Shown here piece by piece: positions 42,273 through 50,559 of a DNA stretch of 64,000 bases; the stretch's first letter is position 1, and each line of letters starts with the position of its first letter. A program made the position numbers and the translations under genes. A model generated the notes under the pieces. It made no database searches. It had not been told where the DNA came from and saw only the letters and a program-made list of their open reading frames with translations. Source of the DNA: Pseudomonadales bacterium (GTDB lineage: Bacteria; Pseudomonadota; Gammaproteobacteria; Pseudomonadales; Halieaceae); assembly GCA_024234815.1 (NCBI GenBank), contig JACKNO010000004.1:434001-498000 (forward strand). Direction: 5' to 3'.

Positions 42273-44540
42273 TCAATTGCCCTCAGGGTATGCGATTGTC
42301 ACGCTTTCGCGTGAATATCGGTCGGTGGCGTCGGTGGCTACCGCCCTTCCTAATCCCCCAGTACTGTAGATCAATGCATTGACAGGGTCGAAGGCAACCG
42401 GAGGCATGTTGCGCATTATTATGGAACGCTGCCCGCTGCCCAGGTCTATGCTTCGGACATCCAGGCTGCAGGAAGTAGCCACGCAGTATCTCTGAACCAA
42501 CAGCCTACCAGGGGTCGAGTCCCAGGCCATGCTCTGTGGCTCAAACAGGAACTCACTCTCCTGGCTCTCTGCTAGACCCTCGCTATCAAACAAAACCGTT
42601 CGCTGCCCTGAAGTGGGCTCTATCGCCAACACTGTGCCATTTGCAGTAATTGCCAGAACACGATCGTTTTCAGCGTCGTACAGGACGCCTTGTGGCGGCT
42701 GCTCATCTGAGCCTGAATCCTGCTCCGCACGGGAGACCAGCGCGCGCGATCCCGTGGCGATGTCGATGGATATGAGCCCTTCGTAGTAGTTGTCAGGGTT
42801 GCGACTCACCCCGGCGGCGTAGATCAGGCCCTGCTGCTCGTCGACAGTGAGTCCAGTAACGGAGCTCAACCCGGGGCCCGATCCTACCGTAGGCGAAGTG
42901 ATCACATGGACCGAGCCACTACCAAGATCGACACCTATGAGCTGCCTGGTGTAGAGGTCGAAGAAGTAGAACATGCCTGCCACACTGTCGAGTGCGGGGG
43001 CGGTCATGAGGATATTCCCAAAGTTGCCAGGCACTAGATCGGTGGCGATCACTTCGCGTTCGAGGGTATCCAGATTTACTGCCAGAAGGCGTAAATTGTA
43101 CTTGTCGATAACGTACAATCGGCGACGAGTGTTGTCAGCCAAACTAAGCGCCGCCGGAGGAAGGGCGGGGCCACTGCCGACTGCACGATTCAATGTCGAC
43201 AATTCTCCCCACTCGCCTGTATCGAGGCTCAGCGCGGACAGGCGATTGAGACTATTAGCGACCACCAGACGCTCGCCGGGTTCGTCGAAGTCGACATCCG
43301 TGATCGCATCCGGCATGTTCGGATTCTCCATCGCCAATGAACGACTGCCCGTAGTGAGGTCCACCCAAAGAATTCTATCCTCATCGACCGCGAGCACCCG
43401 GTCGCCCGCCGCGGTGAGAAAAAGCCACTTGGGGGCGTAGAGTAATGGACCGCTATCGGTCTGCGCATCGGACAGGATGCTTCCGGCACCACTGGCAAGG
43501 TCGTAGGCATAGAGGCCATACAGGGAAGACTCGGGAAAGTAAAAATCGGGAAGAACGCCGGCGTCCGCAGCTACAATCACGCGGTTGTTTGCGGAGTCGA
43601 CCACCAATGGACCCGGGCAGAACGGCACAGTCGGCGCCGCCGGGGAGTTGCTGACGCTACTTGTGTATGCCACTTCGGCTGCCGGCCCGCCCGTTAAGGG
43701 GATAGCCAGGATAGAACAAGCGTCGGTCTGTATGCCGTGAAAATCCCTTGCCTTGCGGGAGTACACCAGTTGTTGCCCCACAGGGTCGAGGTCAAATCCG
43801 CCGTGGCTCATGAGTTCGCGGTCCCCGGCGTACCACAAATTACCTATTGAGTGGACGCTGCCTGCATCCAGTTCTACAGTGTACGCGTCAGAGGACCTCA
43901 CGCCCCAACCTAGCAGATAGACGTTTTGCTGTGCTGTGTCGCTACGTATCCCGGTCCTGGGGGCATTTTCGCCCTGGTTCAAATTGTCAATTATCGGCGT
44001 TTCCGCGCCTGAGACGAGGTTGACGCGGCGCAGGTCGCCGCTGCCATAAACCAGCGCAGTACTGCCATCCGGCGAGACATTGAGTAACTCGTAGTCCGCC
44101 AGTATTGGCGAGTTGTTCACGGTGACGGCCGCCTGATTCGTGGTGCCATTGACCGGAACCAGATTTGTTTCGATATCGACCGAGTCTGAATCGAGCGCAA
44201 TACCCGCCTGCCAGCGCCCTGTTTTGAAGTCGACAGTGGCCGGGACACCATTTACGGTGAACGCCGAAATGTCTCCCGCTGCAAGCTCACCATCGTTCTG
44301 GTCATCGATCGTCCCACTGACTGTGAGGTTCGCCCTGCCATCGGTAGCGGCACCTTCAAGAGGGAAAGTGATATTGACCTCCAGGGCGCTCTCTGTAAGT
44401 GAGGGTTGTGCTCCGCCACCAGAGCCGCCACCGCCGCAGGCCGTTAGCGTGCCCAACAAAGCGGCCACAATTAATCGGATTATCGGTTTACCGAAGGAAA
44501 AAGACGCCGTAATGCGCGCAATACAGAACGGTGCAAACAC
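42273..44540 (-). CDS. Large secreted lipoprotein with predicted beta-propeller repeats
   Basis: This 755-residue protein has a lipobox ending TAC near residue 35, then GGGGSGGG. About residues 50-150 look like an Ig-like domain (VNITFPLEG, LTVSGTIDDQNDG). The rest is a set of repeated four-strand blocks such as SPDGSTALVYGSGDLRRVNL, DLASGAGSIL and DIATGSRALVS, which would fold as a beta-propeller of the kind seen in TolB- or SMP30-like proteins. No catalytic motif was found. The signal segment is unusually long. Upstream sit four tandem 10-bp repeats. Function unknown; it may bind surface or extracellular ligands. Confidence 0.72.
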   Translation of the reverse strand: MFAPFCIARITASFSFGKPIIRLIVAALLGTLTACGGGGSGGGAQPSLTESALEVNITFPLEGAATDGRANLTVSGTIDDQNDGELAAGDISAFTVNGVPATVDFKTGRWQAGIALDSDSVDIETNLVPVNGTTNQAAVTVNNSPILADYELLNVSPDGSTALVYGSGDLRRVNLVSGAETPIIDNLNQGENAPRTGIRSDTAQQNVYLLGWGVRSSDAYTVELDAGSVHSIGNLWYAGDRELMSHGGFDLDPVGQQLVYSRKARDFHGIQTDACSILAIPLTGGPAAEVAYTSSVSNSPAAPTVPFCPGPLVVDSANNRVIVAADAGVLPDFYFPESSLYGLYAYDLASGAGSILSDAQTDSGPLLYAPKWLFLTAAGDRVLAVDEDRILWVDLTTGSRSLAMENPNMPDAITDVDFDEPGERLVVANSLNRLSALSLDTGEWGELSTLNRAVGSGPALPPAALSLADNTRRRLYVIDKYNLRLLAVNLDTLEREVIATDLVPGNFGNILMTAPALDSVAGMFYFFDLYTRQLIGVDLGSGSVHVITSPTVGSGPGLSSVTGLTVDEQQGLIYAAGVSRNPDNYYEGLISIDIATGSRALVSRAEQDSGSDEQPPQGVLYDAENDRVLAITANGTVLAIEPTSGQRTVLFDSEGLAESQESEFLFEPQSMAWDSTPGRLLVQRYCVATSCSLDVRSIDLGSGQRSIIMRNMPPVAFDPVNALIYSTGGLGRAVATDATDRYSRESVTIAYPEGN

Positions 44541-44574
44541 CTCAGGTACCCCTGCGAGTCATATGGTGTGCACT

Positions 44575-44614
44575 CTACCATGATCTACCATGATCTACCA
44601 TGATCTACCATGAT
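44575..44614. repeat. Four tandem copies of a 10-bp unit
   Basis: CTACCATGAT occurs four times without interruption, 35-74 bp upstream of the large lipoprotein gene. The unit length near one helical turn suggests stacked binding sites or a slippage-prone promoter element. Confidence 0.85.
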
Positions 44615-44639
44615 CAATGGTCTAATCAGCACCGTTCGC

Positions 44640-45341
44640 CTACGCCTTGATTTTCAACGCCCTGTTATAGATTTCAAGATTCTTTTCATTGAGTGCGATC
44701 AGCGCAGCCTCGAGTGCGTCCTCCAGCGCCGGCGCTTTCTGCCTCGCCTTGTTTACTTCGAAATGCGGCACATCCCCCACGCCGAGGATTTTTGCCAGGC
44801 GGCGCAGTTCACTGTCGTATTCCTCGATGATACCGATAAAGGCATAGTCCTCGAGCTCCCGCCCCCTGAGGTAGTCCGGGTACAGGTGGGTATCGCGGGG
44901 GTGGGCGGCGAATTCTGCCTGGCTTTTCAGCAGGCGTTTAAACAGCTGGCGTGACAGTGCAGTGTGTTCTATCTCCTGTTCAAACCTTGAGATTATATAG
45001 TGATAGTTTGAGACGATGCGGCGGACCGGGTCGCGCAGCCAGGTCAGTACTTTGATCTCCGGCTGGAGTTCGAAGAACTTTGCGGCGTCTTCGTAGTGAA
45101 AATGCCCGTGCAGAACTTTTACCGTTTCCGGCAACTGACCCCGATGCGCAATTGTGTCCAGAAACTCCTGGCTGGTCCGGTTGGTGGCCACCATGCGGGA
45201 TCGTCCATCGCGTTCGCGCACCGTGAAATCCAGGCGCTGGAACGCAGCCTCGCCATAAAGCGCTTGCAGGCTCTTCTGGAATGAGCTGCCACCGGTTTTC
45301 GGGATATGGATCGACAGCAACTCCAGCCGGTTCCCAATCAT
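44640..45341 (-). CDS. Sulfotransferase family 2-like protein
   Basis: This 233-residue protein has the 5'-phosphosulfate loop HIPKTGGSSF at residues 12-21 and the downstream pattern LRDPVRRIVSNYHY for the 3'-phosphate and hydroxyl region. It resembles membrane-less bacterial relatives of carbohydrate sulfotransferases. A short degenerate copy of its last ten codons lies at 42112. Acceptor unknown, perhaps surface polysaccharide given the PEP-CTERM-like neighbour. It is convergent with nothing and precedes the lipoprotein on the same strand. Confidence 0.82.
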   Translation of the reverse strand: MIGNRLELLSIHIPKTGGSSFQKSLQALYGEAAFQRLDFTVRERDGRSRMVATNRTSQEFLDTIAHRGQLPETVKVLHGHFHYEDAAKFFELQPEIKVLTWLRDPVRRIVSNYHYIISRFEQEIEHTALSRQLFKRLLKSQAEFAAHPRDTHLYPDYLRGRELEDYAFIGIIEEYDSELRRLAKILGVGDVPHFEVNKARQKAPALEDALEAALIALNEKNLEIYNRALKIKA

Positions 45342-45431
45342 ACCAGTGTCCTTGCCGACTCATTTGTACAAGTACCGGATGCCAGCAGGTCAGCAACCGA
45401 CGCTGCTCGCGGCGCAGGCTGCAGCCAACGC

Positions 45432-45791
45432 CTAGCCACCGGCAATTTTCACGACGAAACCGCGTTTTTCCAGTTCGGCTTTAAGCACCGGGCGCTGGTC
45501 GCCCTGGATTTCGATGTGGTCGTCCTTGAGGGCGCCACCAACACCGCATTTTTGCTTGAGGGCTTTGGCGAGGTCACGCATGTCCTTCTCGGCCAGTGCC
45601 AGGCCGGTTATGAGCGTAACTGCCTTGCCGCCACGGCCCTTGGTCTCGCGGTGCAGCCGGACAATACCGTCACCGGTTGCCGCCGGCCTGTCCTTGCCGC
45701 AGACACAACCTGCAACTGGCCGATGACATTGTGGGCACAGGCGGCCGCTCTCGGTGGAGTAGACAAGGGAACTGTTTTTACGTTTGTTCAT
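45432..45791 (-). CDS. yciH: SUI1/YciH-type translation initiation factor
   Basis: This 119-residue eIF1 relative has an N-terminal zinc-ribbon-like stretch (Cys19, Cys22, Cys29 and Cys31), then the SUI1 fold with VRLHRETKGRGGKAVTLITGL and the GVGGALKDDHIEIQGDQR block near 83-100. It is thought to influence start-codon choice in bacteria. It is divergent from slyX at 45868, with 76 bp between. Start ATG at 45791. The gene is small but complete. Confidence 0.88.
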   Translation of the reverse strand: MNKRKNSSLVYSTESGRLCPQCHRPVAGCVCGKDRPAATGDGIVRLHRETKGRGGKAVTLITGLALAEKDMRDLAKALKQKCGVGGALKDDHIEIQGDQRPVLKAELEKRGFVVKIAGG

Positions 45792-45867
45792 GGTCCGGTC
45801 GTGTCTTTTGCGTCAGGCGAGCAGTATATTAGCCTGTTGGCGCAACAGGAACAGTGAGGAGCAGGGT

Positions 45868-46086
45868 TTGGCGGATATCGACGAGGTGAAACGGCAATTG
45901 GTGGATATGCAGACCCAGTTGGCCTACCAGGAAGACACGGTACGTGATCTCAACGATGCACTGGCCAGCCAGCAACAGGAAATCCTCGTGCTTCGGCGTC
46001 AGTTACAGTTGCTCAAACAGCGCCAGGATGAGCAGGGCGCCGATGCCGCCGCCGGACCCGGCGACGAGAAACCACCGCACTATTGA
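45868..46086 (+). CDS. slyX: SlyX family protein
   Basis: This 72-residue coiled-coil protein starts with TTG at 45868, six bases after GAGGAG. It has the SlyX pattern: VDMQTQLAYQEDTVRDLNDAL followed by QQQEILVLRRQLQLLKQRQ, and the C-terminal motif PPHY. The function is unknown. A longer in-frame extension upstream lacks a ribosome site. It is divergent from yciH, and the dispersed repeat at 46136 follows. Confidence 0.85.
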   Translation: MADIDEVKRQLVDMQTQLAYQEDTVRDLNDALASQQQEILVLRRQLQLLKQRQDEQGADAAAGPGDEKPPHY

Positions 46087-46135
46087 TCTATCGTGCGATT
46101 TTTGGATCTGCGCATCTATAACGGAGAAAGCGGAG

Positions 46136-46153
46136 AAAGGGCTCTGACCCCTT
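46136..46153 (-). repeat. Inverted copy of the dispersed repeat
   Basis: AAAGGGCTCTGACCCCTT is the exact reverse complement of bases 42183-42200. It lies between slyX and the acyl-CoA dehydrogenase operon. The two copies face each other and enclose the lipoprotein, sulfotransferase, yciH and slyX. Confidence 0.85.
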
Positions 46154-46246
46154 ACCCTGTGTGGCTGCTTTTGCTTGCCCTGCGGGAACTCGCCGGTAGA
46201 ATCCATCCACCAGAACAGTAATCTACAGTTTCAGGGGAGTTAGCAC

Positions 46247-47482
46247 ATGTCCGACAGCGCCAGCAAAGATAGCCCGGAACAGGCCGAATTTCGCGAGTAT
46301 TGCCGCACCTGGTTGCAGGACAACCGGCCACCCGACCCTACGGTGCGCCTGCCCCTGAGCGCTCTCGAGATAATGACCACCGAGCAATTGACTTATCTCC
46401 AGGCCTGGCAGAAAGCCGCCTATGACGCGGGCCTGGTGGGTTGCGATTATCCAGAAGCGGTGGGAGGCGGTGGCCGCAAGGACTGCCAGCGCGTTGCCAA
46501 CGAGGAGATGCTAGCGGCGCGCATGCCGTATTTTCCCAACATTATCGGCCTTGGCATGGCTGCTCCGACGGTGTTTTACCACGCCCAGGATGAGCTCAAG
46601 CAGCGCCTGTTGCCACGGCTGTTCTCTGGCGAGGACATCTGGTGCCAGGGCTTCAGCGAGCCGGGCGCGGGCTCCGATCTTGCCAGTGTGCAGACCTTCG
46701 CCGAGCGCAGGGGAGACAAGTGGGTGATCAACGGCCATAAGGTATGGACCTCCCTCGCGCATTTCGCGGAGTGGATGATCATATTGCTGCGCACCGACAA
46801 ATCGCATAAGTATGATGGCCTGTCTTATTTTGTCGTGCCCATTCGTTCTGCCCTGGGCAAGGGTGTCACCGTGCGGCCGTTGATCAAGATCACGGGCGAG
46901 ACCGGTTTCAACGAGGTGATATTTGACAAGCTCGAGGTGGACGACAGCTATCGCCTCGATGAACTGGGCAAGGGCTGGCAGGTCGCAATGACCACATTGC
47001 TGCACGAGCGCGGGGCGGGCGAATTACAGACACCCCGATCGGGTGGTCTGAAGAACAAGGGCAGCCACGCCACAACCGCGGCCAACCTGATCGAACTGGC
47101 CCGCACGGTACAGCGCGATGGTCATGCCGCCGCAGACGATCCGCTTATCAGGGACAGGATCATGCAACAGTTGATCCGCGAGGTGGGTTTCGCCCAAAAC
47201 CAGCGCCGCGCCCGTGTGCCGGACCTGCTGGACCACCCCATGCGCCTGCTGCTGCAGAACAAGCTGCTCGCCAGCGAGATCAGCCAGCAGACTTCAGAAC
47301 TCGCGCTGGAAGTTGCAGGTGCCAGCGCCTCCCTGTACCTCGGCGATGACAATGCGCCGGCGGGAGGGCAGTGGAACCTCGCCTACATGAATTCCTACGG
47401 CATGACCATCGCCGCCGGCACCAGCGAGGTGCAGCGCAACATCCTGGGCGAGCGAGTGCTTGGCCTGGCGAAATCCAAATAG
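46247..47482 (+). CDS. Acyl-CoA dehydrogenase, first of a pair
   Basis: This 411-residue flavoenzyme has a clear FAD/substrate block (WCQGFSEPGAGSDLASV and GHKVWTSLAHFAEW) and a C-terminal AAGTSEVQRNILGERVLGL. A GGGGAG precedes ATG 46247. A second, more degenerate dehydrogenase begins 10 bp downstream. Paired genes of this type often encode heteromeric enzymes acting on steroid or branched side chains. Substrate unknown. No ETF or transferase gene is in the operon. Confidence 0.88.
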   Translation: MSDSASKDSPEQAEFREYCRTWLQDNRPPDPTVRLPLSALEIMTTEQLTYLQAWQKAAYDAGLVGCDYPEAVGGGGRKDCQRVANEEMLAARMPYFPNIIGLGMAAPTVFYHAQDELKQRLLPRLFSGEDIWCQGFSEPGAGSDLASVQTFAERRGDKWVINGHKVWTSLAHFAEWMIILLRTDKSHKYDGLSYFVVPIRSALGKGVTVRPLIKITGETGFNEVIFDKLEVDDSYRLDELGKGWQVAMTTLLHERGAGELQTPRSGGLKNKGSHATTAANLIELARTVQRDGHAAADDPLIRDRIMQQLIREVGFAQNQRRARVPDLLDHPMRLLLQNKLLASEISQQTSELALEVAGASASLYLGDDNAPAGGQWNLAYMNSYGMTIAAGTSEVQRNILGERVLGLAKSK

Positions 47483-47492
47483 GGGGTAGAAG

Positions 47493-48632
47493 ATGACTCA
47501 GCCGGATAATTTTGGTTTCAACGAGGAAGCGGCGCTCCTCAAGTCTTCCGCCCGCAAGTTTTTTGCCGACAAGTTCCCCACGTCAACACTGCACGCCCTG
47601 GTCGCGGGAGATCACCGCCCGGACCGGCCCAGTGAATGTCTTTGGGACCGCTCGTTGTGGCAGCAGATGGTGGACCTGGGCTGGACCATGCTGGCAGTGC
47701 CCGAGGCGAGCGGCGGCGTGGGTATGCCCGCGGTGGCGGTTGCCGGCCTGGTCGAGGAACTGGGACGGGCGGCCTTTCCCTGTCCATTGCTGGGCACGCT
47801 CAGCGCGACTTACGTACTGGCGGCCTGTGGCGCTGCCGGAGAGCAGGCCCTCGCGGAAATCGCCGCCGGCAGTTCCGCGGCCCTGGCCATCACCAATGCG
47901 GCCGGCTCCTGGTCGGCGGGCGATACCGATGTACGCTTTGCGGATGGAAAACTGAATGGTGGCGCCTGGTATGTCCAGGATGCCCGCAAGGTCGGCAGGC
48001 TGCTGGTCAGCGCACATACCGATGCGGGCCTCGGCTTGTTCTGGGTGGCCACCGATGCGCCGGGTGTTAATGTGCAGGCCGACACCATTGTCGATCTTAC
48101 CCGGGATCAGGCGCACATAAGTTTTACCGATGTCGCGGCAGAGCAGGTCAGTGCCAACGGACTGGCGGCACTGGGGCAGGCGATGCCGGCGGTGTGGACA
48201 ATGCTCGCCGCGGATATGGTGGGCGCGGCGGAGTGGCAGTTGCAGACTACCGTTGAGTACGTTGGTACGCGACAGCAGTTTGATCGTCCGCTGGGTTTTT
48301 TCCAGGCGGTAAAACACCCCCTGGTGGATGTGATGTTGCAGATCGACCAGGCCAAGTCACTGGTGTACAACGCTGCCTGCGCGATCGACTGCGAACCCGG
48401 CAGGGCGTTGCAGGCGGCCCACATGGCGAAAGCCTCAGCCAGTGAGGCTGCGGCTTATGCGTCCGGCCGCTCTGTACAGCTGCATGGCGGTATCGGCTTT
48501 ACCTGGGAGTGTTTTGTGCACTTGTACTTCAAGCGCCAGAAGCACAGCCAGATGCTCTTCGGCGATGCCGCATGGCACCGGGCGAGGCTGGCCGACATCG
48601 TGATCGGTCCCCTGGCCGCTACGGCTTCCTGA
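47493..48632 (+). CDS. Acyl-CoA dehydrogenase-like protein, second of a pair
   Basis: This 379-residue relative keeps the C-terminal half (YVGTRQQFDRPLGFFQAVKH and QLHGGIGFTWECFVHLYFKR) but lacks the FSEPGAGSD-type block of its neighbour, where a weaker VRFADGKLNGGAWY is found. Such a subunit would combine with the partner at 46247 to make one complete active site. The start is ATG 47493, 10 bp after the first gene. Assignment to a heteromer is an inference. Confidence 0.82.
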   Translation: MTQPDNFGFNEEAALLKSSARKFFADKFPTSTLHALVAGDHRPDRPSECLWDRSLWQQMVDLGWTMLAVPEASGGVGMPAVAVAGLVEELGRAAFPCPLLGTLSATYVLAACGAAGEQALAEIAAGSSAALAITNAAGSWSAGDTDVRFADGKLNGGAWYVQDARKVGRLLVSAHTDAGLGLFWVATDAPGVNVQADTIVDLTRDQAHISFTDVAAEQVSANGLAALGQAMPAVWTMLAADMVGAAEWQLQTTVEYVGTRQQFDRPLGFFQAVKHPLVDVMLQIDQAKSLVYNAACAIDCEPGRALQAAHMAKASASEAAAYASGRSVQLHGGIGFTWECFVHLYFKRQKHSQMLFGDAAWHRARLADIVIGPLAATAS

Positions 48633-48683
48633 ATCAATAGTCGCTGTCGTATAGTGTCAAATTGGAAAAAGCAGGGAGCTCGC

Positions 48684-50393
48684 GTGAACTGGAAAAGCAT
48701 CCTGGCGATTGTTGTCGCCCTCTTCGTAGGCTTCGGCGTGCTGGTCCGCATGGCAACCCGGTTGCCGGAGCCGCCCGCACAGCAGCTGTTTATCAACGGC
48801 ACCGTGCTAACCATGGATGCGCAGAACCGGGTCGTCGAGGCCCTCGCAACGCGGGCCGATCGTATCGAGGCTGTGGGTACCACACAGGAGATAATGGCCC
48901 TGGCGGAAGAGGGCGCGCAGGTAGTCGATCTGGGGGGGCGCACGCTGCTGCCCGGTTTTATCGATGCCCATGGCCACTTCCCGGGCTCCGGACTGAAAGA
49001 GGTGGCAGCCGATCTCAACAGCCCGCCTATCGGCACTCTCACGAGCATGGACGAGATACTGGCAGCACTGGGAGAGCAGGCGGCGGTGACCCCGGCCGGT
49101 GAATGGGTATCGGGTTTTGGCTACGATGACACCCTGCTGGCGGAGCAGCGCCACCCTACGCGGGCGGAACTGGACGCCGTGTCCGCCGACCACCCGGTGG
49201 TCGCCATGCACATATCCGGCCACATGCTGGTGGCCAATAGCCTGGCCCTGGCCGAGGTCGGAATAGACGCGAACACGCCTGACCCGGAAGGTGGCGTCAT
49301 CGGGCGTGAACCTGGCTCGCGCGAACCCAACGGTCTGTTGGAAGAGACCGCCCGGTTGGGGATCATGGTGAAAATGCAGGATATGAGCATTGAGGACACC
49401 TATCGCCTGATCAAGGCCGCAGCCACCGAGTATTCGGCGCGCGGTGTGACGACGGCCCAGTCGGGCGGCGTCAGCGACAAACTCGCCACGGGTCTTTCAC
49501 TGTTCAGCAAGCTTGGCGTAATACCGCAGCGGCTGGTGGTGTTCCCATTCGAGGTGGAGTTTGGGGAAGCCCTGCTGAACGGTGAGTACTCGCCGGATGA
49601 TTACAGCGCCGAGCGGGTCCAGATGGGGGCCGTGAAACTGGTGGCGGACGGAAGCATCCAGGGGTATACAGGCTACCTGAGCCAACCCTACTTTACGCCT
49701 TACCACGGCGATGCCGATTATCGCGGCTACGCCGCCATACCCCGTGACAAATTGTTCGCCAAAGTGGCGGCGCTGCACAAGGCCGGCTACCAGATCGCCA
49801 TCCACGGCAATGGCGATCAGTCAATCGAGGACATCCTGGACGCCTTCGAGGCGGCACAGCAGGAGCATCCCGTGGCCGACCCGCGCATGATACTGATACA
49901 CGCCCAGATGGCGCGCGAGGACCAGGTTGCCCGGATGAAGGCGCTGGGAGTGACCCCAAGCTTTTTCAGTGCGCACACCTGGTACTGGGGTGATCGCCAT
50001 CGCGACATATTCCTGGGACCGGAGCGCGCCGCGGTGATCAGCCCGGCGCGTTGGGCACAGGATTACGGCCTGCGCTTCAGTTCGCACCTGGACACGCCGG
50101 TGACTCCCATGCTTCCGCTGCAGGCCGTGTGGAGCCAGGTCTTTCGCATCACCCACGGTGGGGAAGTACTCGGCCCGGCACAGCGCATAGGGGTAATGGA
50201 GGCACTGCGGGCGGTAACTATCGATGCCGCCTGGCAGGTGTTTCAGGAAGGCAACCGCGGCTCGCTGGAGCCGGGGAAATATGCGGACCTGGTGGTACTG
50301 TCGGGCAACCCACTGGAGGATCCCATGAATATGCGTGAACTGGAGGTGGAGCAGACGCTCATAGGCGGGGCCACGGTGTACCGAAAGCACTGA
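48684..50393 (+). CDS. Amidohydrolase (YtcJ-like), membrane-anchored
   Basis: This 569-residue protein has an N-terminal membrane helix (about 6-24). A metal-dependent hydrolase follows with GFIDAHGHF near residue 95 (HxH), GHMLVANSLAL, a region with VADGSIQGYTGYLSQP, HGNGDQSIEDIL, and a C-terminal NRGSLEPGKYADLVVL. It belongs to the amidohydrolase 3 group. GTG 48684 is preceded by GGGAG, which fits better than the earlier in-frame GTG at 48654. The substrate is unknown. It is 51 bp after the dehydrogenase pair. Confidence 0.84.
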   Translation: MNWKSILAIVVALFVGFGVLVRMATRLPEPPAQQLFINGTVLTMDAQNRVVEALATRADRIEAVGTTQEIMALAEEGAQVVDLGGRTLLPGFIDAHGHFPGSGLKEVAADLNSPPIGTLTSMDEILAALGEQAAVTPAGEWVSGFGYDDTLLAEQRHPTRAELDAVSADHPVVAMHISGHMLVANSLALAEVGIDANTPDPEGGVIGREPGSREPNGLLEETARLGIMVKMQDMSIEDTYRLIKAAATEYSARGVTTAQSGGVSDKLATGLSLFSKLGVIPQRLVVFPFEVEFGEALLNGEYSPDDYSAERVQMGAVKLVADGSIQGYTGYLSQPYFTPYHGDADYRGYAAIPRDKLFAKVAALHKAGYQIAIHGNGDQSIEDILDAFEAAQQEHPVADPRMILIHAQMAREDQVARMKALGVTPSFFSAHTWYWGDRHRDIFLGPERAAVISPARWAQDYGLRFSSHLDTPVTPMLPLQAVWSQVFRITHGGEVLGPAQRIGVMEALRAVTIDAAWQVFQEGNRGSLEPGKYADLVVLSGNPLEDPMNMRELEVEQTLIGGATVYRKH

Positions 50394-50559
50394 TGCCCCT
50401 GTCCCGGACCACCGGGTAGCAGTTCATGCGCGCAGCGAAGTTGGCGGCCGCGAGGATAGCGTGGACACTTACGGTGCATTCCTATATAAATAACCAAACG
50501 GCCTGAGTGAATTTCTGGCTTGAGCTGTTTTCAGCCGCAAGGGAAACGAGCCGTAACCT

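Noticed and set aside
44575..44614. Possible CRISPR array from the repeated CTACCATGAT
   Set aside because: The copies are directly adjacent with no spacers, and no cas gene is present.
42141..46153. Complete mobile element between the inverted repeats
   Set aside because: No transposase or integrase is present, and yciH and slyX look like ordinary chromosomal genes. Only repeats and a relic are supported.
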